Assembly (NCBI GenBank): GCA_003138355.1 | Contig: PLFX01000035.1 | Span: forward strand, 1-36,387 | Length of the DNA stretch: 36,387 nt | Direction of reading: 5' to 3' | From: Solirubrobacterales bacterium | GTDB taxonomy: Bacteria; Actinomycetota; Thermoleophilia; Solirubrobacterales; Solirubrobacteraceae | In this document: positions 7,208-15,497 of the stretch, one piece after another | Layout: the number at the start of each line of letters is the position of its first letter | Position numbering within the stretch: position 1 is the stretch's first letter | Made by a program: the position numbers and the translations under genes | The notes under the pieces: generated by a model | What the model saw: the letters and a program-made list of their open reading frames with translations, nothing else | The model's database searches: none | Told to the model about the DNA's origin: nothing

Positions 7208-9118
7208 TCAGCCGACGCGGTGGAGGCGCGCGTGGATGTCGCGACCCAGCTTCGCCGGCACACCGGGAACCGACTGGAGCTGCTCGACGCTCGCGCCGAG
7301 CACGGCGTCCGGCGAACCGAAGTGGGCGATCAGCGCGCGCTTGCGCGCCGGCCCAACGCCCGGTAGCTCGTCAAGCAGCGAGGCCGTCATCGCGCGGTCA
7401 CGCCGCTGACGGTGGTGGGTCACCGCGAAGCGGTGGGCTTCGTCACGGACGCGCTGGAGAAGCTGGAGCGCGGGCGTGTCGTGGGCCAGGCGCAGGGGCT
7501 CGCTCCGGCCCGGCAAGTACACCTCCTCGAGCCGCTTCGCTAAGGCAATCACTGCGACTCCGCGATCGAGAGCAGGGCCGAGCGAAGCGAGGCCGCTGCT
7601 CAGCTGGCCCTTGCCGCCGTCGATCACGATCAGGTTGGGGAGCGTCGCGAACGAGCGGTCGTAGCCGGCATCGTGCGGCGAGATGTCGATGTGGCGCTCG
7701 AAGCTCGCCATCCGCCGGTCGAGCACCTCCGCCATCGCCGCGAAGTCGTCGGGGCCGGCGCCATCGAGCGAACGGATCCGAAAGCGGCGATAGTCCGAGC
7801 GCCGTGGCGCACCCGCTTCGAAAACGACCATCGAGGCGACCGTGTGGGTGCCCATCAGGTTCGAGATGTCAAAGCACTCGATGCGCATCGGAGGCGCGTC
7901 CAGAGCAAGCACCTCGCGCAGGCTGTCGAGCGCTTCGGCCCGGTGCTCGCGGCGGCGTTCGGCCTTCAGCTGGTCCTCCTCCAGGGCGAGCGCGGCATTG
8001 CGCGCGGCGAGCTCGAGGATCCGGCGTTTTTCGCCCCGCTCTGCGGCGCGGACCTCGACAGGACCCCGCCGCCGCTGCGCGAGTGCGGCGATCGCGGCCG
8101 CCGAGACGGGAGTCTCGACGACGATCTGCGCCGGGACTGCGGCGGCCGTCTCGTAGTACTGGAGCAGGAACTCCTCGATCACTTCGGCCTGGGGGCGCTC
8201 GGCTTCGTTTGCCAGGTAGAACGACTGCCGGTCCGAGAGGACGCCATCGCGGACCTGGAACACCTGGGCGTTGGCGTCCGCGCCGCGCAGCGCAACGGCG
8301 ATCGCATCGAGCGTGCCAATCTGCGAGCTCGCGACGCGCTGGCGCTCGAGCAGCGAGCGAACCGCGTTCAGGCGGTTGCGCTCCACGGCCGCCTGCTCGA
8401 ACGCCTGTGCCTCCGAGGCCGAGCGCATGCGCTGCTCGAGCTCGTGCTCGATGCCCTTGTAATTGCCTCGCAGGAACTCGGCGACACCGTCGATTCCGCG
8501 GCGGTACTCGGCGCGCGCGACATAGCCGACGCAGGGTGCGCCGCAGCGCTTGATGTGGTAGTCGAGGCACGGCGATCCGGAGCGCCGGCCCGGCTCGGTG
8601 CCGGTGCAGGAGCGGATCAGGAAGACGCGGGAGAGCACCTCCAGCGTGTCGCGGACGCGTTTCGCGTTCGAATACGGACCGAAGTAGACGCGATTCGAGC
8701 GATGGCGCTCGCGCGTGAAGTACACGCGGGGGAAGTCCTCGTCCATCGAGATGCCGATGAACGGGTAGGACTTGTCATCGCGCAGGCGAATGTTGAAGCG
8801 CGGCCGGTACTGCTTGATGAACGCCTGCTCGGCCAGCAGCGCCTCGGCTTCGCTGCCGACGATCAGGCACTCGATGTCCGCGATCTCAGCGACCATCGTG
8901 TCGTGCCCCGGGGTGCCCGACCGCGTTTCGGCGCGGAAGTGCGACGCGACACGCTTGCGGATCGAAATTGCCTTGCCGACGTAGATAACGCGACCTTCGG
9001 CGTCGCGGAAAAGATAGACGCCTGGTTGGTCGGGGAGCTTGCGCCGCTGCTCGCCGAGGGCCTGAGGATTCAGTAGCTGCGCCAGACCTGGTACACGCGG
9101 ATCAGGCCAGCGACGCAC
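7208..9118 (-). CDS. uvrC: Excinuclease ABC subunit C
   Basis: Nuclease subunit of UvrABC nucleotide excision repair, making the 3' and 5' incisions around a lesion. The N-terminal GIY-YIG nuclease domain is visible (QPGVYLFRD followed by VIYVGKA), then the PCLDYHIKRCGAPC Cys segment, a UVR region around the LEQRMRSASEAQAFEQAA helix, an RNase H-like endonuclease half (ECFDISNLMGTHTVASMVVF; VIDGGKGQL) and C-terminal helix-hairpin-helix repeats (LPGVGPARKRALIAHFGS; SVPGVPAKLG). The start is uncertain. GTG 9118 is the nearest conventional start, GTG 9169 is also possible, and CTG 9073, which overlaps the stop of the upstream membrane protein, would give the most typical N-terminus. Any of these couples it to that gene. 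Confidence 0.95.
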   Translation of the reverse strand: MRRWPDPRVPGLAQLLNPQALGEQRRKLPDQPGVYLFRDAEGRVIYVGKAISIRKRVASHFRAETRSGTPGHDTMVAEIADIECLIVGSEAEALLAEQAFIKQYRPRFNIRLRDDKSYPFIGISMDEDFPRVYFTRERHRSNRVYFGPYSNAKRVRDTLEVLSRVFLIRSCTGTEPGRRSGSPCLDYHIKRCGAPCVGYVARAEYRRGIDGVAEFLRGNYKGIEHELEQRMRSASEAQAFEQAAVERNRLNAVRSLLERQRVASSQIGTLDAIAVALRGADANAQVFQVRDGVLSDRQSFYLANEAERPQAEVIEEFLLQYYETAAAVPAQIVVETPVSAAAIAALAQRRRGPVEVRAAERGEKRRILELAARNAALALEEDQLKAERRREHRAEALDSLREVLALDAPPMRIECFDISNLMGTHTVASMVVFEAGAPRRSDYRRFRIRSLDGAGPDDFAAMAEVLDRRMASFERHIDISPHDAGYDRSFATLPNLIVIDGGKGQLSSGLASLGPALDRGVAVIALAKRLEEVYLPGRSEPLRLAHDTPALQLLQRVRDEAHRFAVTHHRQRRDRAMTASLLDELPGVGPARKRALIAHFGSPDAVLGASVEQLQSVPGVPAKLGRDIHARLHRVG

Positions 9119-9417
9119 GTCGCGAGCAGGACGATCTCGATCAGCGCCCCGGCCGTCGAGTTGAACCACTGGGCGCCGGCGAGCAGGACGACGATGCCCG
9201 CGAGCGACACATAGAGAATCCCGCGATCCAGATCACCAACGCTGTAGATCTCGATCCGGCGGTCGCGATATAGGCGCGCGATGAAGTATGCGATCAGCGC
9301 GGCGAGCGTGAGCGAGAGGATCGCGCTGACGATCCCTTGAGCTTGCGAGCTCCCTGGGATCGCGGCGATTGCGAGCGCGATCAGTACGAGGATCGCGATA
9401 TTCCGAGTAGCTGTCAC
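9070..9417 (-). CDS. Small four-helix membrane protein upstream of uvrC
   Basis: A 115-aa hydrophobic protein with about four predicted membrane helices (roughly residues 7-23, 29-48, 66-82 and 88-107) and a short polar stretch RLYRDRRIEIYSVGDLDRG between helices 2 and 3. No catalytic motif or known family was recognised. Its stop overlaps or lies close to the uvrC start, so both are co-transcribed and probably translationally coupled. The start is GTG. A -10-like TACATT (9426-9431) lies 8 nt before it, which would make the message leaderless. Function unknown; the linkage to uvrC alone does not make it a repair protein. Confidence 0.7.
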   Translation of the reverse strand: MTATRNIAILVLIALAIAAIPGSSQAQGIVSAILSLTLAALIAYFIARLYRDRRIEIYSVGDLDRGILYVSLAGIVVLLAGAQWFNSTAGALIEIVLLATCVAGLIRVYQVWRSY

Positions 9418-9425
9418 CTACGACA

Positions 9426-9431
9426 AATGTA
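9426..9431 (-). promoter_or_regulatory. -10-like box (TACATT) of a possible leaderless transcript
   Basis: TACATT on the minus strand ends 8 nt before the GTG at 9417, so the transcript would start at or next to the start codon. No clear Shine-Dalgarno and no TTGACA-like -35 is visible. Confidence 0.35.
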
Positions 9432-9473
9432 GAGCAGGTGCTGGCGCGCGAAGCCGCCGCCGGAGATTGAGGC

Positions 9474-11375
9474 TTAGAGCAGGGCCTCGAGCTCAGCGTA
9501 GGCCAGCTCGACGGCCCGCTTGGCCGCGGTGTGCCGGGCCTCGCTCTTGGCAGCCTCGTAGCGGGTCGCCCATGCGGCCGGGTCTGCGAGCTCCTCCTCG
9601 AGCTGGGCGAACGCCGCTTCAGCGTGCTCGATGGCCTTCGCAGCCTCCTCCTGCCGGCGCTCGCGGTTCTTGCTCGTGCTCGCGGGTTGCGGGGCCTGCT
9701 TTTGCGGCTTCGCTGCGACTCGCGCCCGCGTGGGCGCAGGGGGTGCCGCGGGCTCCGCCTCCTGCCCGTCGCGCTCGCGTTCGGCGCGCACACGCAGGTA
9801 CTCCGGCCAGCCGCCGCTGTAGCTGCGCAGGTGGCGGTTCTCGAGCGCCACCGTGCGCGTGCCGACGGCGTCGAGCAGGGCGCGGTCGTGGGTTACCAGC
9901 AGCAACGCGCCCTTGAAAGCCCTGAGAGCATCCTCGAGCGCCTCGCGAGATTCGATATCGAGGTGATTGGTCGGCTCATCGAGGATCAGCACGTTCGCGT
10001 TGCCGCTGACGAGGATCGCGAGCGAAAGACGGCGGCGCTCTCCGCCCGAGAGCCCCGAGAGCGGCTTGTCGGCGTCCTCGCCGCTGAACAGGAAGCTCCC
10101 CAGCAGCGCGCGTGCCTTGCCTGGTGTGAACCCGGTTTGGCGCTGTACCGCCTGAACCACGCTGCCCTCATCGCCGAGCTCCTCGGCGTGCTGGCTGAGG
10201 TAGCCGATCGTCACGTTGTGACCGCGACTCAGCTTCCCCTCGGGTAGCGGTCGCGTGCCTGCCAGGGTGTCGATCAGCGTCGTCTTGCCCGTGCCGTTGC
10301 GACCTACGAGCGACACGTGCTCGCTGCGCTCGAGCCAGAGGTCAGCGTGCTCGATCAGCGTGCGCGGCGGCTCGCCGACCGCGATCCGGCCGTTCACGAG
10401 CTCGAAGACGACGCGGCCGGAGCGCTCGACCTGACCGAACTCGAAGCTGAGTGCCGCGCCGTCCTTGGGATCGCGCGAGATGCGTTCGATCTTCGCGAGC
10501 TGCTTGCGACGCGACTGCGCCTGGCGCGCGCGGGTACCGGCGCTCCAGCGCTCGACGAAGCGCTCGAGGCGCGCGATCTCGGCCTGCTGGCGCTCGATCG
10601 CGCGGCCGAGTGCCAGCTCGCGCGCGGCCTGCTCCTTGCGCCAAGCGTGCCAGGTGCCGGGAAAGAAGCGGCTGCGTCCGGCCTCCAGCTCGAGCACAGC
10701 AGTACCGACCGTCTCGAGGAACCAGCGGTCGTGGGCGACGAGGGCGATCGCGCCGGGAAATGCGACCAGCGTCTGCTCGAGCCATTCGAGCGACTCGAGG
10801 TCGAGGTGGTTTGTGGGCTCGTCGAGCAGCAGCAGGTCCGGGCGCGTCGCGAGCGCGCGGGCAAGCGAGGCGCGCGTGAGCTCGCCACCGGAGAACGTCT
10901 TCAAGGTACGTGGCAAGTCCTGCTCCGAGAAGCCGAGGCCGCGCGCCACGTCGTTGGCGCGATTGCGCCAGAGGTAACCACCGTGGTGCTCGAGCTCGGC
11001 CTGCGCCTTCGCGTAGCGCTCGAGCGTCTGCGGGTCGCTCGCGCCGGCGGCCATCGCCCCCTCGAGCTTGCTCAGGCGCTGCTCGATCGCCAGCTCGACC
11101 TGGCAGCCGGAGAGCAAATACTGCTCGAGTGCGACGGCGCGGTCGCGTGGTGGGCGCTGATCGTGGAGCGCGACGCGCACCCCCCTGGCGAAGCTGAGCT
11201 CGCCGCCGTCGAGCGTCGCGTCGCCGGCCAGCATCCGCAGCAGCGTCGTCTTGCCGGCTCCGTTGCGACCGGCGATCGTCATCCGCTCGCGCGGCTCGAG
11301 CTTGAACGAGACGCCGCGCAAGAGCGGTGTCCCCGCGACGTCCTTCGCGAGATTCGACGCGAGGCAGACAGCCAT
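9474..11375 (-). CDS. ABC-F family ATPase (duplicated ABC domains)
   Basis: A 633-aa soluble protein with two ABC ATPase domains and no membrane segments, the ABC-F layout of ribosome-associated translation factors and ribosome-protection proteins. Domain 1 has Walker A GRNGAGKTT (36-44), signature FSGGE (161-165) and LDEPTNHLD (184-192). Domain 2 has GRNGTGKTT (358-366), LSGGE (442-446) and LDEPTNHLD (465-473). A charged linker (about 245-305, rich in Arg/Gln/Glu) is the expected interdomain arm. The C-terminal 70 residues are Ala/Glu-rich and probably a coiled coil. ATG 11375 is chosen because it starts MAVCLASNLAKDVAGTPLLR at the first ABC strand and sits 6 nt after a -10 box; upstream sequence belongs to the divergent gene. 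The exact subfamily (Uup/EttA-like or resistance-type) cannot be settled by eye. Confidence 0.9.
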   Translation of the reverse strand: MAVCLASNLAKDVAGTPLLRGVSFKLEPRERMTIAGRNGAGKTTLLRMLAGDATLDGGELSFARGVRVALHDQRPPRDRAVALEQYLLSGCQVELAIEQRLSKLEGAMAAGASDPQTLERYAKAQAELEHHGGYLWRNRANDVARGLGFSEQDLPRTLKTFSGGELTRASLARALATRPDLLLLDEPTNHLDLESLEWLEQTLVAFPGAIALVAHDRWFLETVGTAVLELEAGRSRFFPGTWHAWRKEQAARELALGRAIERQQAEIARLERFVERWSAGTRARQAQSRRKQLAKIERISRDPKDGAALSFEFGQVERSGRVVFELVNGRIAVGEPPRTLIEHADLWLERSEHVSLVGRNGTGKTTLIDTLAGTRPLPEGKLSRGHNVTIGYLSQHAEELGDEGSVVQAVQRQTGFTPGKARALLGSFLFSGEDADKPLSGLSGGERRRLSLAILVSGNANVLILDEPTNHLDIESREALEDALRAFKGALLLVTHDRALLDAVGTRTVALENRHLRSYSGGWPEYLRVRAERERDGQEAEPAAPPAPTRARVAAKPQKQAPQPASTSKNRERRQEEAAKAIEHAEAAFAQLEEELADPAAWATRYEAAKSEARHTAAKRAVELAYAELEALL

Positions 11376-11381
11376 CGCCGC

Positions 11382-11414
11382 ATCGTATGCGGCGCCTGCC
11401 TGCTCCGATACGAT
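11382..11414. promoter_or_regulatory. Divergent pair of -10 boxes (TACGAT) with leaderless starts
   Basis: The minus strand has TACGAT at 11387-11382, then 6 nt, then the ATG of the ABC-F gene. The plus strand has TACGAT at 11409-11414, then 7 nt, then the ATG at 11422. With transcription starting 6-8 nt after the box, both messages would begin at the start codon. Neither gene has a visible Shine-Dalgarno, which supports leaderless translation. Confidence 0.6.
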
Positions 11415-11421
11415 GCGGGCG

Positions 11422-11688
11422 ATGCGGAGGCTGATGCTCTCAACGGCTGCGACTTTCGTGGGACTGCTCGTCGTCGCGCCGGCCGCGCTTGCCGTCGGTG
11501 GCGAGGGACTGCTCGGGGAAACCACCGATACGACGATCACCTGGGCCGGGCTCGGGCTGATCATCTTCTTCCCCGTGTTTGTCGGACTCGCCAGCCTGCT
11601 CCAGTGGCACCTCGAGAAGCGCAAGCACGCACGCTACGACGCACAGAAGGCGCGCGAGCAAAGCGCCGACTGGCGCGGCGGCTGGTAG
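11422..11688 (+). CDS. Small exported or membrane protein with one C-terminal-half helix
   Basis: An 88-aa protein. Residues 1-24 (MRRLMLSTAATFVGLLVVAPAALA in layout) look like a signal peptide with an AxA cleavage site, or a first membrane helix. Residues 41-61 (WAGLGLIIFFPVFVGLASLLQ) form a clear membrane helix followed by a strongly charged tail (HLEKRKHARYDAQKAREQ). No family was recognised. Two ATGs are possible (11413, 11422); the second is preferred because 11413 falls inside the -10 box TACGAT. It diverges from the ABC-F gene and shares its promoter region. A role in envelope or export functions is only a guess. Confidence 0.65.
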   Translation: MRRLMLSTAATFVGLLVVAPAALAVGGEGLLGETTDTTITWAGLGLIIFFPVFVGLASLLQWHLEKRKHARYDAQKAREQSADWRGGW

Positions 11689-11759
11689 CGCGCCGGTCCG
11701 CCGAACTCGCGACGGAACGTGGTGAGTAGGGCGCGCGGCGCCTGACATGATCCGGGCTG

Positions 11760-12641
11760 ATGCCAGGCGTCGAAGCGGCGATCGAAGTGCGCGATCTGCG
11801 CAAGAGCTACCCCGCATCGCGGGGGGCAGGCGGCGCCATCGATGCGGTTCGCGGTATCGACTTCAGCGTCGCGCGGGGCGAGATCTTCGGTCTGCTCGGA
11901 CCTAACGGCGCGGGCAAGACGACGACCGTTGAGATCCTCGAGGGATACAGGCAGCGAACGGCCGGGGCCGTCAGCGTCCTCGGCTTCGATCCGAGCGAGC
12001 GGCCGCGAGAGCTGCGCGCGCGCGTCGGCATCGTCTTACAGAGCAGCGGCATCTACGCGCACGCCACCGTCGCCGAGCTGCTCGCGCACTTCGCCGACTT
12101 CTACCCGCGCCCGCGAAAGATCGACCAGGTAATCGAGCTCGCCGGCCTGGCAGAAAAACGCGATCAGCAGGCGCGCCACCTGTCGGGCGGCCAGCGCCGC
12201 CGGCTCGATCTCGCTCTCGCGCTGATCGGCGACCCCGAGCTGATCTTCCTCGATGAGCCGACGACGGGATTCGACCCGGCCGCTCGGCGCGGCGCGTGGC
12301 AGACGATCCGCTCCCTGCGCGAGCTCGGCAAGACGGTGCTGCTCACAACGCACTACCTCGACGAGGCGCAGGAGCTCGCCGACCGCGTGGCGATCATCAA
12401 GGGCGGGCGAATCCTCGCCGAGGGCTCTCCGGCTGAGCTCGGCGTCGGCGCGGGATCGCGCTATCGGGTCGCCTACGCGAACGGGAATGGCGAGCTGACG
12501 ATCGTCGAGACCGACGACCCGACGCGCCTGCTCAACGAGCTGACGAGCGCGGCCCTTGCCCGGGGCGAGCAGCTCAACGCGCTGTCGGTGACGCGCCCGA
12601 GCCTCGAAGACGTGTACCTGGAGCTGACGAGCGATGCGTAG
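11760..12641 (+). CDS. ABC-2 type exporter ATP-binding protein (DrrA-like)
   Basis: A 293-aa ATPase subunit of an efflux-type ABC transporter. Walker A GPNGAGKTT (47-55), Q-loop VLQSSGIYAHATV, signature LSGGQRRRLDLALAL (from 141), Walker B LIFLDEPTTGFDP and H-loop TTHYLDEA (His198) are all intact. The C-terminal quarter after about 215 is the variable DrrA-type extension ending SLEDVYLELTSDA. The stop overlaps the ATG of the permease gene by 8 nt, so the two subunits are translationally coupled. Substrate unknown; drug, lipid or antibiotic precursors are the usual cargoes of this family. A -10-like CATGAT (11746-11751) lies 8 nt before the ATG. Confidence 0.88.
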   Translation: MPGVEAAIEVRDLRKSYPASRGAGGAIDAVRGIDFSVARGEIFGLLGPNGAGKTTTVEILEGYRQRTAGAVSVLGFDPSERPRELRARVGIVLQSSGIYAHATVAELLAHFADFYPRPRKIDQVIELAGLAEKRDQQARHLSGGQRRRLDLALALIGDPELIFLDEPTTGFDPAARRGAWQTIRSLRELGKTVLLTTHYLDEAQELADRVAIIKGGRILAEGSPAELGVGAGSRYRVAYANGNGELTIVETDDPTRLLNELTSAALARGEQLNALSVTRPSLEDVYLELTSDA

Positions 12642-13386
12642 CGCCGGGGCACTGCTGTGGCGGGAGTACCGCTTCGAGCGGCGCATGTTCTGGCGCAACC
12701 GGAGCGCCGCGTTCTTCAACTTCCTGCTGCCTTTGATCTTCCTTGCGCTGTTCGGCGCGATCGTTGCCGGTCATCGCAACGAGCTCGACGTGATCGTGCC
12801 CGGTATCGCCGGGATGAGCGTGATGTCGACGACATTCACCGCGCTCGCCTACAACCTCACCTTCCTGCGCGAGCAGGGAGTGCTCAAGCGGATCCGCGGC
12901 ACGCCGCTACCGAGCGGCGTCTACCTGTGCGGGCTCGCGCTGAACGCCGTCACCAACGCGGCGATCCAGATCGGGATCGTGGTCGTCGCCGGTCGCGTCT
13001 TCTTCGGCCTCGGCTGGCCGCCGCAACCGCTGACCCTGATCGTGTTCGCGGTCGTTGGCGTCGCCGCCTTTGCGTTGCTGGGCGCGGCACTGTCGCACGC
13101 GATCCCAAGCTTCGAGTCGGCGCCGGCGATCGTCAACAGCGTCTTCGTACCGGTAATCCTCGTTTCGGGCGTCTTCTTCGACGTCAAGCACGTGCCGGGC
13201 TTTCTGCGCGACATCGCGCAGGCGCTACCGCTCGAGCCGCTGATCAACGGTCTCACGGGCGGACTCGTCCAGGGGCACGGGGCGCTCGGCTCACACCTCA
13301 CCGCGCTCGCGGTCATCGGCCTTTGGGCAGTCGTTGGCGTCGTGCTCGCGGTCCGCGGCTTCAGCTGGGAAGCAAGGCGCGGCTAG
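12634..13386 (+). CDS. ABC-2 type exporter permease (DrrB-like)
   Basis: A 250-aa membrane subunit partnering the ATPase just upstream (8-nt overlap). After an Arg-rich N-terminus (WREYRFERRMFWRNR) about six hydrophobic helices follow, around residues 24-46, 52-72, 95-118, 131-153, 162-182 and 220-243. The RGTPLPSGVYL stretch after helix 2 and VFFDVKHVPGFLRDIAQALPLEPLINGL before the last helix are the conserved ABC-2 family blocks. It would form the homodimeric membrane pore of the exporter. The stop codon lies in a short inverted repeat shared with the convergent small gene. Confidence 0.87.
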   Translation: MRSAGALLWREYRFERRMFWRNRSAAFFNFLLPLIFLALFGAIVAGHRNELDVIVPGIAGMSVMSTTFTALAYNLTFLREQGVLKRIRGTPLPSGVYLCGLALNAVTNAAIQIGIVVVAGRVFFGLGWPPQPLTLIVFAVVGVAAFALLGAALSHAIPSFESAPAIVNSVFVPVILVSGVFFDVKHVPGFLRDIAQALPLEPLINGLTGGLVQGHGALGSHLTALAVIGLWAVVGVVLAVRGFSWEARRG

Positions 13387-13408
13387 CGGGGCGCGGCGAG
13401 TTCGCTAG
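13383..13408. terminator. Short inverted repeat spanning both convergent stop codons
   Basis: CTAGCG (13383-13388) and CGCTAG (13403-13408) form a 6-bp stem, and each arm contains the TAG stop of one of the two convergent genes. The stem is weak, and may be a compact bidirectional terminator or chance. Confidence 0.25.
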
Positions 13409-13602
13409 ACGACGATGCGCAGCGCCAGGTCGTGCGGGCAGCCGGCGTCGAGCAGCCGGCGGACGTCGTCGAGCTCGATGTGCTCGCCGGCGTTGCGGGT
13501 CGCCGCGAGCATCAGCGCCTGCATGGTGTCGAAGCCAAGCTCAAGGAACGCCTGCGCTCTCGCCTGCTCGCTTGCCGTCGCCGTCGTTGGGATGACCGTC
13601 AT
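13405..13602 (-). CDS. Small hypothetical protein
   Basis: A 65-aa soluble, mostly helical protein (MTVIPTTATASEQARAQAFL at the start, then LELGFDTMQALMLAATRNAGEHIELDDVRRLL in pieces, ending CPHDLALRIVV). No family was recognised. The ATG at 13602 is preferred over the GTG three codons upstream because GGGAGG sits 8 nt before it, one of the clearest Shine-Dalgarno sequences in the window. It faces the exporter permease gene with an 18-bp gap and diverges from pepF. Third-position GC is high, consistent with a real gene. The LDDVRRLLDAGCPHDLALRI end could be a small helical binding module, but no function is proposed. Confidence 0.65.
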   Translation of the reverse strand: MTVIPTTATASEQARAQAFLELGFDTMQALMLAATRNAGEHIELDDVRRLLDAGCPHDLALRIVV

Positions 13603-13690
13603 CGAACACACCTCCCGTGACCGATTGCGCGCGACATGAGACCAGCGAGCCCGGACGGAAAGCGCGCGCGTCTATGCTGCGAGCCTCGCA

Positions 13691-15490
13691 ATGAGCGCAG
13701 CGGAATCGGTAGAGGAAGTTCGTTGGCGACTGTCGGACCTGCTCGACGGGGGCGGGCCCGAGCGCGCGACCGAACTGCTCGATGCCGCGCTCGAGCGCGC
13801 TAGGCGGTTCGCGCAGCGCTACCGCGGCGCACTCGCGACGATCGACTCTGCGGGCCTGCGCGAAGCGATGGCCGAGCTCGCCGAGATCTACGACCTCGCC
13901 GGTCGTGCCGGTTCGTTCGCCGGGCTTAGCTTCTCCACCGACACGACGGATCCACAGCGCGGTGCACTGCTCCAAAGCATCCAGGAGCGCGGCACGAGAC
14001 TCGAGACGCTGCTCCTGTTCTTCGACCTCGAGTGGGCGGGGCTCGACAACGAGCGCGCAGAGGAGCTCCTCGCCGGCGAGGGCCTCGACTTCGCGCGCCA
14101 TCACCTAAAGACCGCGCGCCGCTACCGCCCGCACTTGCTCAGCGAGCCGGAGGAGCGGATCATCACCGAGAAGGCGCTGAGCGCGCACGCGGCTTGGACG
14201 CGCCTGTTCGCGGAGCAGACCGCGGCGATCGAGGTCGCGCTTGGTGATGAGAAGTTGACGCTCGATGTCGCGCTCAGCCGCCTCATGCTGCCCTCGCGCG
14301 AGAGCCGGCGCGAAGCGGCGGAAGCCGTCACGCGGGCCCTCGAGCCCGGGTTGCGCACGCGTGCATCGATCTACAACGCGCTGCTCGTCGACAAGACGAC
14401 CGAGGATCGCCTGCGGTCCTACCCGCATTGGCTGAGCGAGCGCAACCTCGCGAACGAAGCCAGCGATGAGTCCGTCGCCGCGCTGATCGCTGCCGTTCGC
14501 GCCCGCGACGAGCTGCCGCGCCGGTGGTATCGCCTCAAAGCCACGCTGCTCGGGATCGATCGGCTCGCCGACTATGACCGGATGGCACCGCTCGCCGCCG
14601 AGGAGGTCGAGATCCCCTGGGCGCAGGCGCGCGAGATCGTGCTCACCGGATACGGCGCGTTCTCGAGCGAGCTCGGCGCGCTCGTCGAGCGCTTCTTCGC
14701 CGAGCCGTGGATCGATGCGCCCCCGGCGGGAGGCAAGCGGGGTGGCGCGTTCTGCTCCTACACGGTGCCCTCGGTCCACCCCTACGTGCTGCTCAACTAC
14801 ACGAGCCGCAGGCGCGACGTGCTGACGCTCGCCCACGAGCTCGGACACGGCGTGCACGCGTCGCTCGCGGCGCGCCAGGGCATCTTCCACCAGGGCATGC
14901 CGCTGACGCTCGCCGAGACCGCGTCGGTGTTCGGCGAGTCGTTGATCTTCGCGAGCCTGCTCGAATCCTGCCCCACCCCGGGCGCTCGCCTGTCACTCCT
15001 CGCAGAGAATGTCGAGGACGCGATCGCGACCGTGTTCCGCCAGGTCGCAATGAACCAATTCGAGGATCAGGTACACACGCGCCGTCGTGCGGAAGGCGAG
15101 CTGTCGGTCGAGGGGTTCGCCGAGCTCTGGACCGCGACCCAGACCGAGCTCCTCGGTGACTCGGTCGAGCTGACAGAGAACTACCACTGCTGGTGGTCCT
15201 ACATCCCGCACTTCATCAACACGCCGGGCTATGTGTACGCGTACGCGTACGGACAGCTGCTCGCGCTATCGGTTTACGAGCGCTACCTCGAGGAGGGGCG
15301 CGGCTTCGAGCAGCGTTACATCGAGCTGCTCGCGGCGGGCGGCTCGCGCAGCCCTGAAGAGCTCGGGACGATCGTCGGTATCGACCTCACGGATCCCGGA
15401 TTCTGGGACAGCGGCCTCGACCTCGTCGAGCGCCGCGTCGCGCAGGCCGAGGCGGCCGCGGCTGAGGTCGGGACGATCGCCGGACTATGA
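13691..15490 (+). CDS. pepF: M3-family oligoendopeptidase F-like metallopeptidase
   Basis: A 599-aa cytoplasmic zinc peptidase that cleaves oligopeptides, of the PepF/thimet-oligopeptidase type. The zinc site is intact: HELGH at residues 382-386 and the third ligand Glu409 in AETASVFGES. The N-terminal helical lobe (EIYDLAGRAGSFAGLSFSTDT), the SYPHWLSERNLANEA block and the C-terminal YHCWWSYIPHFINTPGYVYAYAYG block are typical of M3B. Length matches the family. The ATG follows a -10-like TATGCT (13673-13678) by 12 nt with no clear Shine-Dalgarno. The last codons contain the -10 box of the next gene. Confidence 0.92.
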   Translation: MSAAESVEEVRWRLSDLLDGGGPERATELLDAALERARRFAQRYRGALATIDSAGLREAMAELAEIYDLAGRAGSFAGLSFSTDTTDPQRGALLQSIQERGTRLETLLLFFDLEWAGLDNERAEELLAGEGLDFARHHLKTARRYRPHLLSEPEERIITEKALSAHAAWTRLFAEQTAAIEVALGDEKLTLDVALSRLMLPSRESRREAAEAVTRALEPGLRTRASIYNALLVDKTTEDRLRSYPHWLSERNLANEASDESVAALIAAVRARDELPRRWYRLKATLLGIDRLADYDRMAPLAAEEVEIPWAQAREIVLTGYGAFSSELGALVERFFAEPWIDAPPAGGKRGGAFCSYTVPSVHPYVLLNYTSRRRDVLTLAHELGHGVHASLAARQGIFHQGMPLTLAETASVFGESLIFASLLESCPTPGARLSLLAENVEDAIATVFRQVAMNQFEDQVHTRRRAEGELSVEGFAELWTATQTELLGDSVELTENYHCWWSYIPHFINTPGYVYAYAYGQLLALSVYERYLEEGRGFEQRYIELLAAGGSRSPEELGTIVGIDLTDPGFWDSGLDLVERRVAQAEAAAAEVGTIAGL

Positions 15491-15491
15491 T
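15486..15491 (+). promoter_or_regulatory. -10 box (TATGAT) inside the pepF stop, before a GTG start
   Basis: TATGAT overlaps the pepF stop codon and is followed by 6 nt and the GTG at 15498. The spacing is the same as in the divergent pair at 11382-11414 and argues that the ATPase gene has its own leaderless transcript. Confidence 0.5.
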
Positions 15492-15497
15492 CGCTGG

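Noticed and set aside
6577..8553. 658-codon open frame on the plus strand
   Set aside because: Lies antisense to rapZ and uvrC; Arg/Gly/Ser-rich translation with no motif, as expected for a GC-rich shadow frame.
10317..11729. 470-codon open frame on the plus strand
   Set aside because: Antisense of the ABC-F gene and runs out of frame through the small membrane protein gene.
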